A DNA stretch of 64,000 nucleotides from JAAYAY01 sp964563135 (GTDB lineage: Bacteria > Planctomycetota > Planctomycetia > Pirellulales > Thermoguttaceae), in contig CAZLWV010000005.1 in assembly GCA_964563135.1 (NCBI GenBank), forward strand, positions 1 to 64,000. The letters are read 5' to 3'. The notes beneath the pieces were generated by a model, which saw only the letters and a list, made by a program, of their open reading frames with translations, was not told the DNA's origin and made no database searches. The translations under genes and the position numbers were made by a program. This document shows, piece by piece, positions 14,948-24,518 of this stretch; position 1 is the stretch's first letter, and each line of letters begins with the position of its first letter.

Positions 14948-16723
14948 CTATGGGGCGCCGGGGTTGCTCTTGGGGAGATAGCGGCGGTACGGTTCCCACC
15001 AGGTGGGCTGGCGAAGGACCGTTCTGCATTTGGCGATGATCTGTTCGGCTACGCGGACATGCTCCGGGGAGGCGGTGCCCATGCGGGCCGCTTCTTCCAT
15101 GAGGCGGATGGTGACGACACTCAGATTGCGGGCCATGTCGTCCTGGGTTCCGGCCACGGAGCGGCACTGCTGAGTGAGGGCCTTGACCGCGGCCAGGCTC
15201 TTCTTCTCGGCGTCGGGCGTGAACTGCTGGATGGCGTTGGTCCACTTCCGGACCTCTTCCAGAGAAACGTCGGGCAGGTCGTTGGCGGCGATGTCGCGGA
15301 TCTCGGCGAGGATGTCTTCTGAAGGTTGGAGGTCATCGGCCAGGGACGGGAGCCTCTCACGTTCGGCCTTGAGCAGGTCCTCGAGATCGGCTGCAAACTG
15401 GTCGAACTGAAACACACGCTCACGAATGAGGCGAATGAAGGTGGCGATATCATCGGCGTACATTCGCACATCGCTCCAGGAGGGGGCCTCCGACTCGCGG
15501 GCAAAGTAGCTCTCGATCTTGTAGGTCATCGCGCAGACCGCGTTGTGGTGGGCCAGCAGGATCTGCTCCTGGGTGCCCTCGAAGTCGAGCAGTTGTGCTG
15601 CCGCGTCCTTGCCCAGCGACTTCTTCATGATGCCTACCGGGGACGGCTGATCGCTGCCTTCGTATGTATCGAGATAATAGATGAGGAGGTCGCCGACAGG
15701 GGGGAACTTCTTCTCGAAGTGGATCACGGACTTCGAGCCGTCGAACCAGACCGGATAGTAGAACCAGCCACGGATGTAACGACCCCAGAGTTTATTCCGT
15801 TCGGAGAGGAAGTAGAAGGGGAAGTGGTAACCGTCCGAGTCGATGAAGAACCGCCCGATCCAACGGGCATCGAAGGGCTTCTGCCAGGCGATGGGGGTCT
15901 CCTTTTCGAGATACTCTTCACGGAGCGGTTCGGCATGCCAGATATCGGGCTGTTCGATGAACGAGAGGAAGACGGGTTGGCCGGCCGTGTCGAGTTGGAA
16001 GGAATCGAAGGTGCCGGCACCACTCTCCTGGCTGACGTGCACCTGCGCCAGTTGGCGTCCGGTCGGCCAGACGGCCGTCAGCATGCCGCTACTGGCCGGC
16101 TGCAGGCCGACCAGCATGTTGAGCGAGGGGAGACAGAGGTGTGTGCCGGCGGTGAGCGTCTCGGGATCGTAGAGCAGGTCGGTGCCCACGAGGGAGGGGA
16201 CCAGGGCATAGCGCAGGGGGCTGCGGAGCGTTACCGATCGATCGGCCGGCTGGCGGATCTCGAGGATGCCGTCCTTCGACATGGCGATCGTCTGCCGCTG
16301 CCCTTCCTGGCGATCGGCCATTTCGAGGGCGATGCCGTACTTCTGATCGGCGATGATGCGAAGCTGCGGCGGGGCGGAGATCGAGTTCAAGAGAATCTCG
16401 CCTTGGCGAGTGAGCTGATCTTGCCGACGGGTCCAGAAGGCCCATGTGCCGGGCTCCGCGGTGCACGAGACAACGGCCGTGGCCGACTGCAGCACGGGAA
16501 AGCTGTTCGCTTGGGCCGGGAGCTGGTCGAGCGAGAGGATCTTGCCAGCGGCACTTTTCAAAGGGGCAGGGTCGCCGGAGAACGGTGCGTCGAGGATGCG
16601 GATCGTGACGCCATCATGGGAAACGGCGGTTTCGTCGGCACCGTGGACCAGAGAGGAGGCTCCGAGGATGACCAGTGCGGCGATTGCCAGGACGCCTGCG
16701 GGGAGATTTCTTGCGGAGGCCAT
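14948..16723 (-). CDS. Secreted hypothetical protein
   Basis: This 591-residue protein has a clear Sec signal (MASARNLPAGVLAIAALVIL, cleaved near HGA) and no later membrane span. The middle part (about 60-330) is beta-rich with many aromatics (YHFPFYFLSERNKLWGRYI, GWFYYPVWFDG). The C-terminal 220 residues are helical with coiled-coil-like heptads (RERVFQFDQFAADLEDLLKA). I do not recognise a family. It lies 170 bp downstream of the SGNH/MBOAT pair on the same strand, so it may take part in modifying or organising an extracellular polymer. The start at 16723 is chosen for the signal peptide; the frame is open to 16798 but gives no better start. Confidence 0.75.
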   Translation of the reverse strand: MASARNLPAGVLAIAALVILGASSLVHGADETAVSHDGVTIRILDAPFSGDPAPLKSAAGKILSLDQLPAQANSFPVLQSATAVVSCTAEPGTWAFWTRRQDQLTRQGEILLNSISAPPQLRIIADQKYGIALEMADRQEGQRQTIAMSKDGILEIRQPADRSVTLRSPLRYALVPSLVGTDLLYDPETLTAGTHLCLPSLNMLVGLQPASSGMLTAVWPTGRQLAQVHVSQESGAGTFDSFQLDTAGQPVFLSFIEQPDIWHAEPLREEYLEKETPIAWQKPFDARWIGRFFIDSDGYHFPFYFLSERNKLWGRYIRGWFYYPVWFDGSKSVIHFEKKFPPVGDLLIYYLDTYEGSDQPSPVGIMKKSLGKDAAAQLLDFEGTQEQILLAHHNAVCAMTYKIESYFARESEAPSWSDVRMYADDIATFIRLIRERVFQFDQFAADLEDLLKAERERLPSLADDLQPSEDILAEIRDIAANDLPDVSLEEVRKWTNAIQQFTPDAEKKSLAAVKALTQQCRSVAGTQDDMARNLSVVTIRLMEEAARMGTASPEHVRVAEQIIAKCRTVLRQPTWWEPYRRYLPKSNPGAP

Positions 16724-16744
16724 GTTCACACCTTGGTGGTGGGT

Positions 16745-16870
16745 GGAAGGTGAGTAGCCAAAGTCGTCGGACTCTGGAGAGTCAACGAGAAAAACCAATG
16801 GTGGCGAATGTATTTATGAAGGGCCAAATTCGGGCCAGTTCGGCTACAAGGCGTGCGAATTGGGCTACAA
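16745..16870. repeat. Diverged GTAGCC-family repeat
   Basis: The 170-bp gap between the SGNH and hypothetical genes has diverged pieces of the element seen at 1.4 and 2.4 kb: GAGTAGCCAAAGTCGTCGGA at about 16752-16771, and GGGCCAAATTCGGGCCAGTT followed by CGGCTAC at about 16820-16846, with a further GGGCTACAAGG. No ORF is seen. Confidence 0.5.
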
Positions 16871-16893
16871 GGTGGCGTGCGGCGGCGCGGTAC

Positions 16894-18030
16894 CTACTGG
16901 GTGAGGAACTGGCGGAAGGCGGCTTCTTTCAGGAGTTGGTCGGCCAGGAGAGCATAGCCTTCGGCGGTCGGGTGGCTGAGGTCCGCATAGGCCTGGCTGG
17001 GGAGGGCTTTTGGAACTGCGTGGGGAATGTTCTGCTCCTTGTGCCAGGCGGCGATGATCTGTACTCGCTGGTGATACCCTGCCAGCCCTTTCTCCTTGAA
17101 CATGTGTTCGTTGAGGGGGCCGATGATCACAAAGACCTGATTGCCTCGCTGCTGGAGCAGCTTGATCGTTTGCTGGAAGAACCGCCACTGGAGGGATTCT
17201 TCGAGAGGCACCCAATCGGGGTTTGTGGGGCGGATACCTTTTTCGTTCCAGGGGCGCGCGTCCGGTTCGGGCGACGGCAGTTCGTCGGGCGAAGGCAGGG
17301 CAAGCGTCACCTGGTTCAAGGGATTGTCGTAGGGGTGGTCGAGGCTCCAGGTTGGCAGGTTGTCGCTGTCGAAGTAGGCGATCCGCACATGATCGGCCCA
17401 ACCCAGGTATCGGAATTGCCGGGCGACGACGACCTCGAGGCGATCGGCGAGCGAGGCCTTGTAGGAGGGAATCCGGGCCGCGAATTGGGGCACGAGGGTC
17501 GGGTGATTGAAGGGTGCTTCTTCGTCGGCCGAGAGATCGTGGCGAGGAGAACTCATCCAGAGCAGATTGCAGTTGACGATCACCCGTTTGTTGCGGATCG
17601 CACCACCAAAATGTTCGACGAGCCCGGCCAGTGCGACGGGATGGATCCCGTCAAGACCCAGATTGGCAAAAGCGTGGCCCTCGGATTTCTCGTTGAGAAA
17701 GTGGGAGAGTGTTTCGCGGCTATTGACGTAGTGGCCCCAGAGGACCGAGTCACCAACGAGAATCGTCTCGTCACTACGGCAGACCTGGCGGCTGGTTCGC
17801 TCGTAGTTCCAGTAGTCGTTTCCCAGCGAGTAGGGGATGCGATAATCGGACCCCAGTTCCAGAGGTTCGATTCGCTGCCAGGCCAGCGGGATCACCCAGA
17901 GCGCCAGGAGCACGAGGAGGCCGGCCAGCAGCCATCCCCGCAGGGAGAGGCGAACATCGTTGGCGGCGAAGCGTTCATCGTGGGTGTCGCGCCACGAGGG
18001 GGTTGTGGTGGAAGTGTCGGAAGTCGTCAT
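16894..18030 (-). CDS. Membrane-anchored SGNH-hydrolase-like protein
   Basis: This 378-residue protein has one N-terminal membrane helix (about 31-50) and a large exported domain of the SGNH esterase fold. The nucleophile block is ILVGDSVLWG at about 92-101, and the terminal Asp-His block is YADLSHPTAEGYALLADQLL at about 343-362. It begins five bases after the MBOAT gene stop. This pairing is the known layout of polymer O-acetylation systems (AlgI with AlgJ/AlgX), in which the MBOAT protein carries acyl groups across the membrane and the SGNH partner transfers them. The polymer acylated here is unknown. Confidence 0.85.
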   Translation of the reverse strand: MTTSDTSTTTPSWRDTHDERFAANDVRLSLRGWLLAGLLVLLALWVIPLAWQRIEPLELGSDYRIPYSLGNDYWNYERTSRQVCRSDETILVGDSVLWGHYVNSRETLSHFLNEKSEGHAFANLGLDGIHPVALAGLVEHFGGAIRNKRVIVNCNLLWMSSPRHDLSADEEAPFNHPTLVPQFAARIPSYKASLADRLEVVVARQFRYLGWADHVRIAYFDSDNLPTWSLDHPYDNPLNQVTLALPSPDELPSPEPDARPWNEKGIRPTNPDWVPLEESLQWRFFQQTIKLLQQRGNQVFVIIGPLNEHMFKEKGLAGYHQRVQIIAAWHKEQNIPHAVPKALPSQAYADLSHPTAEGYALLADQLLKEAAFRQFLTQ

Positions 18031-18035
18031 ATTGT

Positions 18036-19492
18036 TCAGAAGCGGAAGTAGATGAACTCCTGATTGCCGGAAGTCACGACGGTTGCCATGTAAAGGAGCA
18101 TGCCGACAACGAGTGCCATGCGCACCGGCGAAGCGCTGACCAGGGCCCGGAATCGCGATTCATAGAGGTACTCGTAGAGCCAGATCGAGAGCACCAGACC
18201 GGCCACGAGCAGCGGGAAGGCCGGATCGGCCAGGCCGCTGGTGAAGATGCGTCCCAGGATCAGCCACGCGTCGCTGGTGTTCTGCGCCCGAAAGAACACC
18301 CAGGCCAGCATGACGACCGAGAAGGTGAGGACCTGTTTGGCGAGCTTGGGCACATGATCGCGGTAGATGGCTGTCTGCTCGAGCGCTCGGGTCAGCACGC
18401 GGCCCGCGGCGTGGACGGCACCCCAGAGGACGAAGGTCCACATGGCGCCGTGCCAGAGGCCGGAGATGAGCATGGTGAGGACCATGTTGACGTAGGTTCG
18501 CAGTTCGCCGTGGCGATTGCCGCCCAGCGGGATATAGACGTAGTCGCGGAACCAGGTGGAGAGGCTGATGTGCCAGCGGCGCCAGAAGTCTCCCAGCCCG
18601 GTGGCCAGATAAGGATTGTTGAAATTGAGCATCAGGCGGACGCCCATCAAGCGGCCGATGCCGCGAGCCATGTCGGTATAGCCGCTGAAGTCGAAGTAGA
18701 TCTGCCAGGCGAAGGCGAAGGTGGCCAGGAGCAGGGCCGGAGCGCTGTGATACTGCGGCGACGCGTAGACGGGGTCGACGTACATGGCCAGGTAATCGGC
18801 CAGGGCGATCTTCTTGAACAGGCCCACCACGAACAGCGAAAGCCCGTCGGCCATATCCTGGCGGGTGATCCGCGGGTTTCCGTACAACTGGGGCAGAAGA
18901 TGGCTGGCCCGTTCGATCGGTCCGGCAACGAGCTGGGGAAAGAGGACGACGAAGGTCGCGTAGCGGATGAAGCTGCGTTCCAGTTGGACCTGGCCTCGGT
19001 AGAAGTCGATCGCGTAGCTCATCGACTGGAAGACGAAAAACGAGATGCCGACCGGTAGCAGGTACTGGAAGTCCGGCACGTGATAGGGGAGATGAAGGGA
19101 CGCCAGGACGGCGTTCAGCCCGTCGCTGAGAAAGCAGACGTTGGGATCGCCCAGGGCGCAGGGCAGTTTCAGCCACTGGGCCAGCGAGTTGACATTGTCG
19201 ACCACGAAGCGGCCGTACTTGAAGAAGCCCAGTAATCCCAGGTTGTTGAGGACACTCACGGTGAGCCAGGTCTTCTTCCAGCCCGTATAGGCCATGGCCC
19301 GCACGGCCAGGTAGTCGATCGTGGTGCTCCAGAGAATGAGGAGAAGGTAGATAGGATTCCACCAGCCATAGAAGACGTAGGAGGCAACGAGCAGCCACAA
19401 GAGCCCGAGCCGCGTGCCCTTGATCGACAGGTAGACTGGATAGAAGATGAGGAAGAAGGCCAGAAAGACCNNNNNNNNNNGTGGAATAGCAT
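18036..19492 (-). CDS. MBOAT family O-acyltransferase (interrupted by assembly gap)
   Basis: This is a multipass membrane acyltransferase of the AlgI type. Recognisable parts are YVFYGWWNPIYLLLILWSTT near the N-terminus, the conserved WRRWHISLSTWFRDYVYIPL block and the catalytic-histidine helix ISGLWHGAMWTFVLWGAVH. The ATG at 19492 encodes MLFH, the usual MBOAT opening. The ten N at 19471-19480 then break the frame, which resumes as VFLAFFLIFYPVYLS. The gap length is therefore wrong or a few codons are missing. The intact protein would be near 480 residues. It probably translocates acetyl groups to the exterior for the SGNH partner encoded immediately downstream. Confidence 0.88.
19471..19480. 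other. Assembly gap (10 N)
   Basis: Ten undetermined bases interrupt the 5' end of the MBOAT gene. The frames on the two sides do not match through exactly ten bases, so the true length differs. Confidence 0.95.
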
Positions 19493-19504
19493 GAAGAAAA
19501 ACCT

Positions 19505-19543
19505 ACTTCCTCGTACTCATAATCGTACTCTTAATCTTAACCC
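19505..19543. repeat. Low-complexity CGTACTC/AATC repeat
   Basis: A short run of CCTCGTACTCATAATCGTAC followed by TCTTAATCTTAACCC lies between the MBOAT start and the next stop. The reverse strand reads as alternating GATTA and GAGTACGA units. I regard it as a simple intergenic repeat. Confidence 0.5.
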
Positions 19544-21448
19544 TCACTCCATCAGGACTCGCAGGTGGGCTTCGACGGAGGCGGCCAGCTTTTCCAGATG
19601 ATAGCCTCCTTCGAGGACCGACACCAGACGCCCGCCGCAGTGTTCCTCGGCAATCTGCCTGACGATCCGCGTCAGTTCGGCAAAACCCTCGGTGGTGACC
19701 TTCATCCGGCCGAGGAGATCGTCCTGGTGGGCGTCGAAGCCGGCGGAAACGAGGACGAAGTCCGGGTGGAACTGGCGGGCGGCCGGGACAAGTTTGTCCG
19801 AGAACGCCTGCCGGAACTCGGCGTCGCCGCTGCCGGCGGGCAAGGGAACGTTCAGCGTGCTGCCTTTTCCTTCGCCGGCCCCTTGTTCCCCGGCACTGCC
19901 GGTGCCGGGATAGAAGGGATATTGATGGACGCTGAAGTAGAACACACTCGGGTCCTCGTAGAAGATCTCCTGGGTGCCGTTGCCGTGATGGACATCCCAG
20001 TCGACGATCAGGATCCTGGGAAGTCTGTGTTCTTTCTGGAGATAACGGGCAGCAACGGCCACGTTGTTCAGCAGGCAGAATCCCATGGCCTTGTCGGGCG
20101 TGGCATGGTGGCCGGGGGGGCGGACGGCGCAGAAGGCGTTTCGGACCTGGCCCTTCACGACGGCATCTACCGCTGCCAGCACGCCGCCGGCAGCCACGAG
20201 GGCAACCTCGGAGGACGATTCAGAAAGGGGCGTGTCGCGAGAGCCGGCGAAGCGGCTGCCCTCGGCATACATCCGGCGAAGGGCAGCGACGTGCTCGGGC
20301 GTGTGAATGGCAGTCAACCACTTCTCCTCGGCGGGGCGCGGCTTGATGCCAGTGAGCTTGTCCATCAGTCCAGAGGCCCGGAGCCGGTCGACGATCGCCT
20401 CCAGTCGTTCGGGGCACTCGGGATGCCCTGAGCCGGTGAGGTGCCGGAGATAGATTTCGTCGTAGACCAGGCCGGTCCGTTCGACCGGCTCCGGCTGGGC
20501 GCCCACCACGGTCATGGGGATGGCGAAGCGGGAAAGGGGCATGGCGGACGCTCCTTTTTCGGAGGCGGGCGGCTGCGGAGCGCCGCCGGCCGGGGTTTCC
20601 GCACGAAACCTCCTCACGCAGCGAAAGCCGATCGCATCGCGGGCGAAACAGGCGTCGGAAAAACCGGGGTCCTCACCGATGCGAAAGGTCGAAGTGCACG
20701 ACTCGGCACTGGCGCCCCAGTGGCCGCCACGGAGCACGTTCTTCTCCCCTTCGGCCGGACCGCGCGGGTTTGTGGCAGGGCTGCCGGCATAGTAGTCCGG
20801 GGCGTAGAAGTCGTTGCACCACTCGGCCACGTTGCCGTGCATGTCGTAGAGCCCCCAGGCGTTGGGGCTCTTTCCGCCAGCGGGGTGCGTCTTCTTGTTG
20901 GCGTTCTGCGCGTACCAGGCGTGCTGCCCGAGCTGGCCGGAATCAGAACCGAAGTTGTAGGGGGTATCGCTGCCGGCGCGGCAGGCGTACTCCCATTCAG
21001 CCTCGGTGGGAAGGCGGTAGCCGTCGGCCTCGAAGTCGCACTCGCCAAACTCGTTGTAGCAGGGTTTGAGCCCTTCCGCCTCGGATCGCATGTTGCAGTA
21101 CAGCGCGGCCTTGCCCCAGCCGATCATCTCGGTGGGCAGGTCGGGGCCTTTGAAATGGGAGCCGTTGACGGGCTCCATTTTCGCGTAGACCGCCTGGGTC
21201 ACCTCGCAGCGGTCCATGAGAAAGGCGTCGAGTTCCACTTCGTGGGCCGGCCCCTGCTCGGGGGGGCCGTCGTCAGTTCCCATGACGAAGCGGCCGGCCG
21301 GAATCAGCACCATTTCTACTCCGCCGTCCGTCACGACGATCTTGGGTGCAGGGACGGCCGGGGACGCCGGCGCGGAGCGATCGACCTTCTGGCAGGCACC
21401 GGCGGACGCGAGCAGTGCCAGAACGACAAACCACACGAGACGTTTCAT
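19544..21448 (-). CDS. FGE-like/histone-deacetylase-like fusion lipoprotein
   Basis: This 634-residue protein joins two enzymes in one frame. It starts with a lipoprotein-like signal (MKRLVWFVVLALLASAGAC; the lipobox is weak). Residues about 40-270 are a SUMF1/FGE-like domain (VEMVLIPAGRFVMGTDDG, RLPTEAEWEYACRAG, GLYDMHGNVAEWCNDFY, LRGGHWGASAESC). After a proline/alanine-rich linker, residues about 315-634 are a class II histone deacetylase or acetylpolyamine amidohydrolase domain. Its catalytic parts are complete: RPPGHHATPDKAMGFCLLNN, IVDWDVHHGNGTQ, SAGFDAHQDD and LEGGYH. An internal ATG (MPLSRFAIP) at the junction could allow a separate start. The frame is open to 21898, but the signal fixes the start at 21448. 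Confidence 0.82.
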   Translation of the reverse strand: MKRLVWFVVLALLASAGACQKVDRSAPASPAVPAPKIVVTDGGVEMVLIPAGRFVMGTDDGPPEQGPAHEVELDAFLMDRCEVTQAVYAKMEPVNGSHFKGPDLPTEMIGWGKAALYCNMRSEAEGLKPCYNEFGECDFEADGYRLPTEAEWEYACRAGSDTPYNFGSDSGQLGQHAWYAQNANKKTHPAGGKSPNAWGLYDMHGNVAEWCNDFYAPDYYAGSPATNPRGPAEGEKNVLRGGHWGASAESCTSTFRIGEDPGFSDACFARDAIGFRCVRRFRAETPAGGAPQPPASEKGASAMPLSRFAIPMTVVGAQPEPVERTGLVYDEIYLRHLTGSGHPECPERLEAIVDRLRASGLMDKLTGIKPRPAEEKWLTAIHTPEHVAALRRMYAEGSRFAGSRDTPLSESSSEVALVAAGGVLAAVDAVVKGQVRNAFCAVRPPGHHATPDKAMGFCLLNNVAVAARYLQKEHRLPRILIVDWDVHHGNGTQEIFYEDPSVFYFSVHQYPFYPGTGSAGEQGAGEGKGSTLNVPLPAGSGDAEFRQAFSDKLVPAARQFHPDFVLVSAGFDAHQDDLLGRMKVTTEGFAELTRIVRQIAEEHCGGRLVSVLEGGYHLEKLAASVEAHLRVLME

Positions 21449-21528
21449 GGTGAAGCGTATCCGTTCAATGAAGAGGCCGGGTTTCCTCGCTTGAGCTGGC
21501 AGAGGTTGTCCGGCGTGATGTGAATCAT

Positions 21529-22539
21529 TTATAAGCTCGGCTTCTCCGCAGTCCAGTCGGGCTCCTTGTTGCAGTTGCCGTCGGACGTGATCGGCATCCA
21601 GCGGTTGGTCTGGTTGGCGTCGGCCACCCCGATGTTCCAGTCCTTGGCTTTGGCCCCCACGACTTCGGGAATCGTGCCGAGGATCTTTCGGTCCGGCCCG
21701 CGGCTGAAGGCGATGTACTGGCCGCAGGGGGACCAATCGACATGGTAGATCTTCATCGGTTTTTCGCTGGTGACCACATCGCGGGCGTTGAGCACCTTGG
21801 GGGTTGCGCCGGAGAAGTCGAGGTCGCCGATGCGGAGCGCCCAATCGCTGGCGCCCCAGGCGAGGCGTTTTCCGTCGGGGCTGATGTCGGGACGACAACC
21901 GGGGATCGCCAGATCATAGACGCCCTGTCCCTCGGCTTCGATGGCCAGGATGGCATGCTTGTAGCCCATTCCCGCGTGGACGGTAGAGATGAACCACTTG
22001 CCGTCGGGGGACCAGCAGACATTGTAGAGATGAAGGAGGTCCTGGTTGGGATGTTGCCGGTGCTGGCCGCTGGCCAGGTCGTAGATGAAGATGCCCTTGG
22101 TGGCGTAGTCGGTGAAGGTGAACTCTTCTACCTCGCCTTTGAGGTAGGCAATGGCGGTGGAATCCGATTTCCAGCAAGGATCCCGGCCATTGTTGGCCAC
22201 GAGCTTGCGGTCGGTTCCGTCGAGGCTCATCACGTAGACGTTGCGGGTCTTGTCGGCGCCCGATCCTTCGTCGCAGACGAAGCAGATCTTGGTGCCATCG
22301 GGGGAGACATGGGGGTACAACTCGTTCTGATCGGGCGTTCTGGTCAGGTTGGTCATGTCGGAGCCGTCGGCACGAATCGTGAACAGTTCCCAGTTGTCGT
22401 CCTGCCAGGTCTCGTAGACGATTCTGGGGGAGACCTGTTTCAGGTCGTCGACCAGTTCGGCGGCGGTCGCGGTGAACGAGAAGAGGAGAGCCAGGGAGAG
22501 CGGCCAGTGACACAGCCTGACAGACATTCGGGTATTCAT
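21529..22539 (-). CDS. Secreted WD40/TolB-like beta-propeller protein
   Basis: This 336-residue protein has a signal peptide (MNTRMSVRLCHWPLSLALLF, cleaved near TAA) and repeated PD40-type blades. Examples are ELYPHVSPDGTKICFV, NVCWSPDGKWFIST, RPDISPDGKRLAWG and HVDWSPCGQYIAFS. Such propellers act as scaffolds or, in the oligogalacturonate-lyase group, as enzymes; no catalytic signature is evident here. It follows the FGE/HDAC fusion by 80 bp on the same strand. Its partner or substrate is unknown. Confidence 0.85.
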   Translation of the reverse strand: MNTRMSVRLCHWPLSLALLFSFTATAAELVDDLKQVSPRIVYETWQDDNWELFTIRADGSDMTNLTRTPDQNELYPHVSPDGTKICFVCDEGSGADKTRNVYVMSLDGTDRKLVANNGRDPCWKSDSTAIAYLKGEVEEFTFTDYATKGIFIYDLASGQHRQHPNQDLLHLYNVCWSPDGKWFISTVHAGMGYKHAILAIEAEGQGVYDLAIPGCRPDISPDGKRLAWGASDWALRIGDLDFSGATPKVLNARDVVTSEKPMKIYHVDWSPCGQYIAFSRGPDRKILGTIPEVVGAKAKDWNIGVADANQTNRWMPITSDGNCNKEPDWTAEKPSL

Positions 22540-22762
22540 TGGCTAAAGCTCCGCAGAGTGGTGGTTCGGAAGGAGAGGGTCGGGCCCAGTGCTTTGTCAC
22601 AGCCAAGAATGGGGATCGAGACTGCGGAACAACTCGGGGATTGTCGCATGATTCTACGCCATGGATCCCATAATGAAGCTGTGGCAGAGCACTCGGTTTG
22701 GTGAACTGGAAGACGAGTATCTACCGCAAGATGGGAGAGTAGGATGCCCCCTTCTTGCCTCC
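22540..22762. other. Intergenic region without recognised gene
   Basis: This stretch holds the promoter side of the propeller gene. Near 22715-22745 a segment ending GATGGGAGAGTAGG recalls the 3' end of 5S rRNA, but the rest of the molecule could not be folded from the sequence. Nothing else is seen. Confidence 0.4.
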
Positions 22763-22794
22763 AAAAGCCCGGCGGCTGACCGCAGCAGCCGGGC
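22763..22794 (-). terminator. Rho-independent terminator
   Basis: On the minus strand GCCCGGCTGCTG pairs with CAGCCGCCGGGC around a four-base loop with one mismatch, followed by TTTT at 22766-22763. It lies 12 bp beyond the stop of the Gfo/Idh/MocA gene at 22806. Confidence 0.85.
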
Positions 22795-22805
22795 TCGTGT
22801 TTGCG

Positions 22806-24164
22806 TCAGGAGAACTTGTAGGTTCCCGGCATGGCAATCGGCGGGATGGGAAAGGGGCCGAACTCGAGTTTCTCGGGGCCGAGCCGGGTGGTGGACTGGA
22901 TGGCCTCCTCCCAACGGATCTCCTTGCCGCTGTAGGCGGCCTCGCGGCCGAGGATGCCGGTCATGGTCGATTCGGCGATCGCCTGGGCCTCGTTGATGGG
23001 CTCCCCGGCGCGGACGCTGGCGATCAGGTCCTCGTGTTCCTGCCGGTAGGGGTTTGTCTTCTCGCCACGGAATCGCCAGCGATTGCCGTCCTTGGCGGTG
23101 ATCTCGTCGCGGCAGTTGCTGCTGCCGCCGGTACCGACGACGGCCTCTTCGACCTTGTTCTGGCAGCCGTTGATCTGGCGGGCCTGGCTGAACATCCGCA
23201 GCCCGCCAGGATACTCGAACTCGACAGCAAAGTGATCGAAGACGTGGCCGTTGACCTCGGCCGTGCGGACCTGGCGTCCACCCACGGCGGCCACTGCACG
23301 GACCGGATGGGCCCCAAGGACCCAGTTCATGATGTCGAGATTATGGACGTGCTGTTCCACGTAGTGGTCGCCCGAAAGCCAGGTGAAGTAGTTCCAGTTG
23401 CGGATCTGCCACTCCAGATCGCTCCAGCCTTCTTCCCGGGGAATGACCCAGATTTCGCCGCCGTTCCAATAGCAGCGGGCATAGACCAGCTCGCCGATCG
23501 CACCGTCCTGGATCCGCTGGATCGTTTCGCGATAGGAGTTGAGGTGCCGGCGCTGGGTGCCGGCGGCGATGCCGAGGCCCTTCTGTTTGGCCAGCTCACC
23601 GGCGGCCATGACGGTGAGGACACCGGGCACATCGACGGCGACCGGTTTCTCCATGAAGACGTGCTTGCCCGCCTTGACGGCCGCTTCGAGCTGTTCGGCC
23701 CGGAATCGCGGGGGCGTGGCCAGCAGGACGTAGTTCACGTCGGAAAGAGCCAGCAGTTGCTGACAGGCGTCGAAGCCGGTGAAGCAGCGGCCGGCGGGGA
23801 TGTCGATTCCCAGCTTGCTGATCTGCTGCCTGCACTGGTCGAGCCGATCGGGAAAGAGGTCGGCGAGGGCGGCGACCTTGATGTCTTTCTTTTCGACCGA
23901 GGCGCCGTCGGCCACGTCCTCGGTATGGTAGCCGAGCTGGGGGTAGATGACCCGGGTGGCAGCACCGAGCGCGTCGAGCAGGGCACCGGTGCCGCGCCCG
24001 CCGCAGCCGACCAGCCCGATGCGGACTTCACCGAGGGCGCCGGACTGGGCCCCGTGTGCCATGCGGAGATTGGCCGTGGCCGCCGCGCCTGCGATCGCGG
24101 CCGAGGTCTGGAGGAATCGTCGCCGGGAGAGGTTGTTGTTTGGGCCGCTGTTTTGTCTGGACAT
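22806..24164 (-). CDS. Gfo/Idh/MocA family oxidoreductase, Tat-exported
   Basis: This 452-residue protein carries a twin-arginine signal (NLSRRRFLQTSAAIAGAAAT at about 11-30), a Rossmann motif (GLVGCGGRGTG) and the full EKP catalytic motif in VFMEKPVAV. The C-terminal domain has the HVHNLDIMNW segment typical of the family. It belongs to the Tat-secreted planctomycete clade, as do the genes at 2497 and 61220. The start at 24164 is chosen by the position of the Tat signal; the upstream part of the frame overlaps the small DUF4058-like gene. A good terminator follows. Substrate unknown. Confidence 0.9.
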   Translation of the reverse strand: MSRQNSGPNNNLSRRRFLQTSAAIAGAAATANLRMAHGAQSGALGEVRIGLVGCGGRGTGALLDALGAATRVIYPQLGYHTEDVADGASVEKKDIKVAALADLFPDRLDQCRQQISKLGIDIPAGRCFTGFDACQQLLALSDVNYVLLATPPRFRAEQLEAAVKAGKHVFMEKPVAVDVPGVLTVMAAGELAKQKGLGIAAGTQRRHLNSYRETIQRIQDGAIGELVYARCYWNGGEIWVIPREEGWSDLEWQIRNWNYFTWLSGDHYVEQHVHNLDIMNWVLGAHPVRAVAAVGGRQVRTAEVNGHVFDHFAVEFEYPGGLRMFSQARQINGCQNKVEEAVVGTGGSSNCRDEITAKDGNRWRFRGEKTNPYRQEHEDLIASVRAGEPINEAQAIAESTMTGILGREAAYSGKEIRWEEAIQSTTRLGPEKLEFGPFPIPPIAMPGTYKFS

Positions 24165-24219
24165 GGCCGTGTATGCTCCGGGGCCAAGGGGAGTGGTGTG
24201 TGAGTGCCAGGCCATTATT

Positions 24220-24518
24220 CTAGCGGGAACAGATGGGCGGGGCCACTTGGCGGCCGAGGTAAACGATGCGAAGGTCGCGGCAGGTCTGTTCGTAGCTGGT
24301 TTCCAGATCGAGCGGAATCGCCAACTCGTCCGTAAGCCAGAGAGGAAGGCAGGGGAGCGGTTGCCCAAGAGTCAGCGGATGATTCCAGACTCCCAACCAG
24401 CAACTCCGGCCTCGAGGCCGCCAACGACAAGCCGCCGCGTACGTTTCGGGCGGCGGGTCGCCCAAGGCGGGGTCGCGCTCGCCGATCATCTGCACGAGTT
24501 CCGCGTCGAGGCCCCACA

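Noticed and set aside
22675..22725. tRNA-like GGCAGAGCACTCGGTTTGGT segment
   Set aside because: The anticodon stem does not close and no acceptor or T-arm follows.
22640..22756. 5S rRNA
   Set aside because: The end (GGGAGAGTAGG) looks like 5S, but no complementary 5' strand forms helix I and the conserved loop C is absent. A covariance-model search would settle it.
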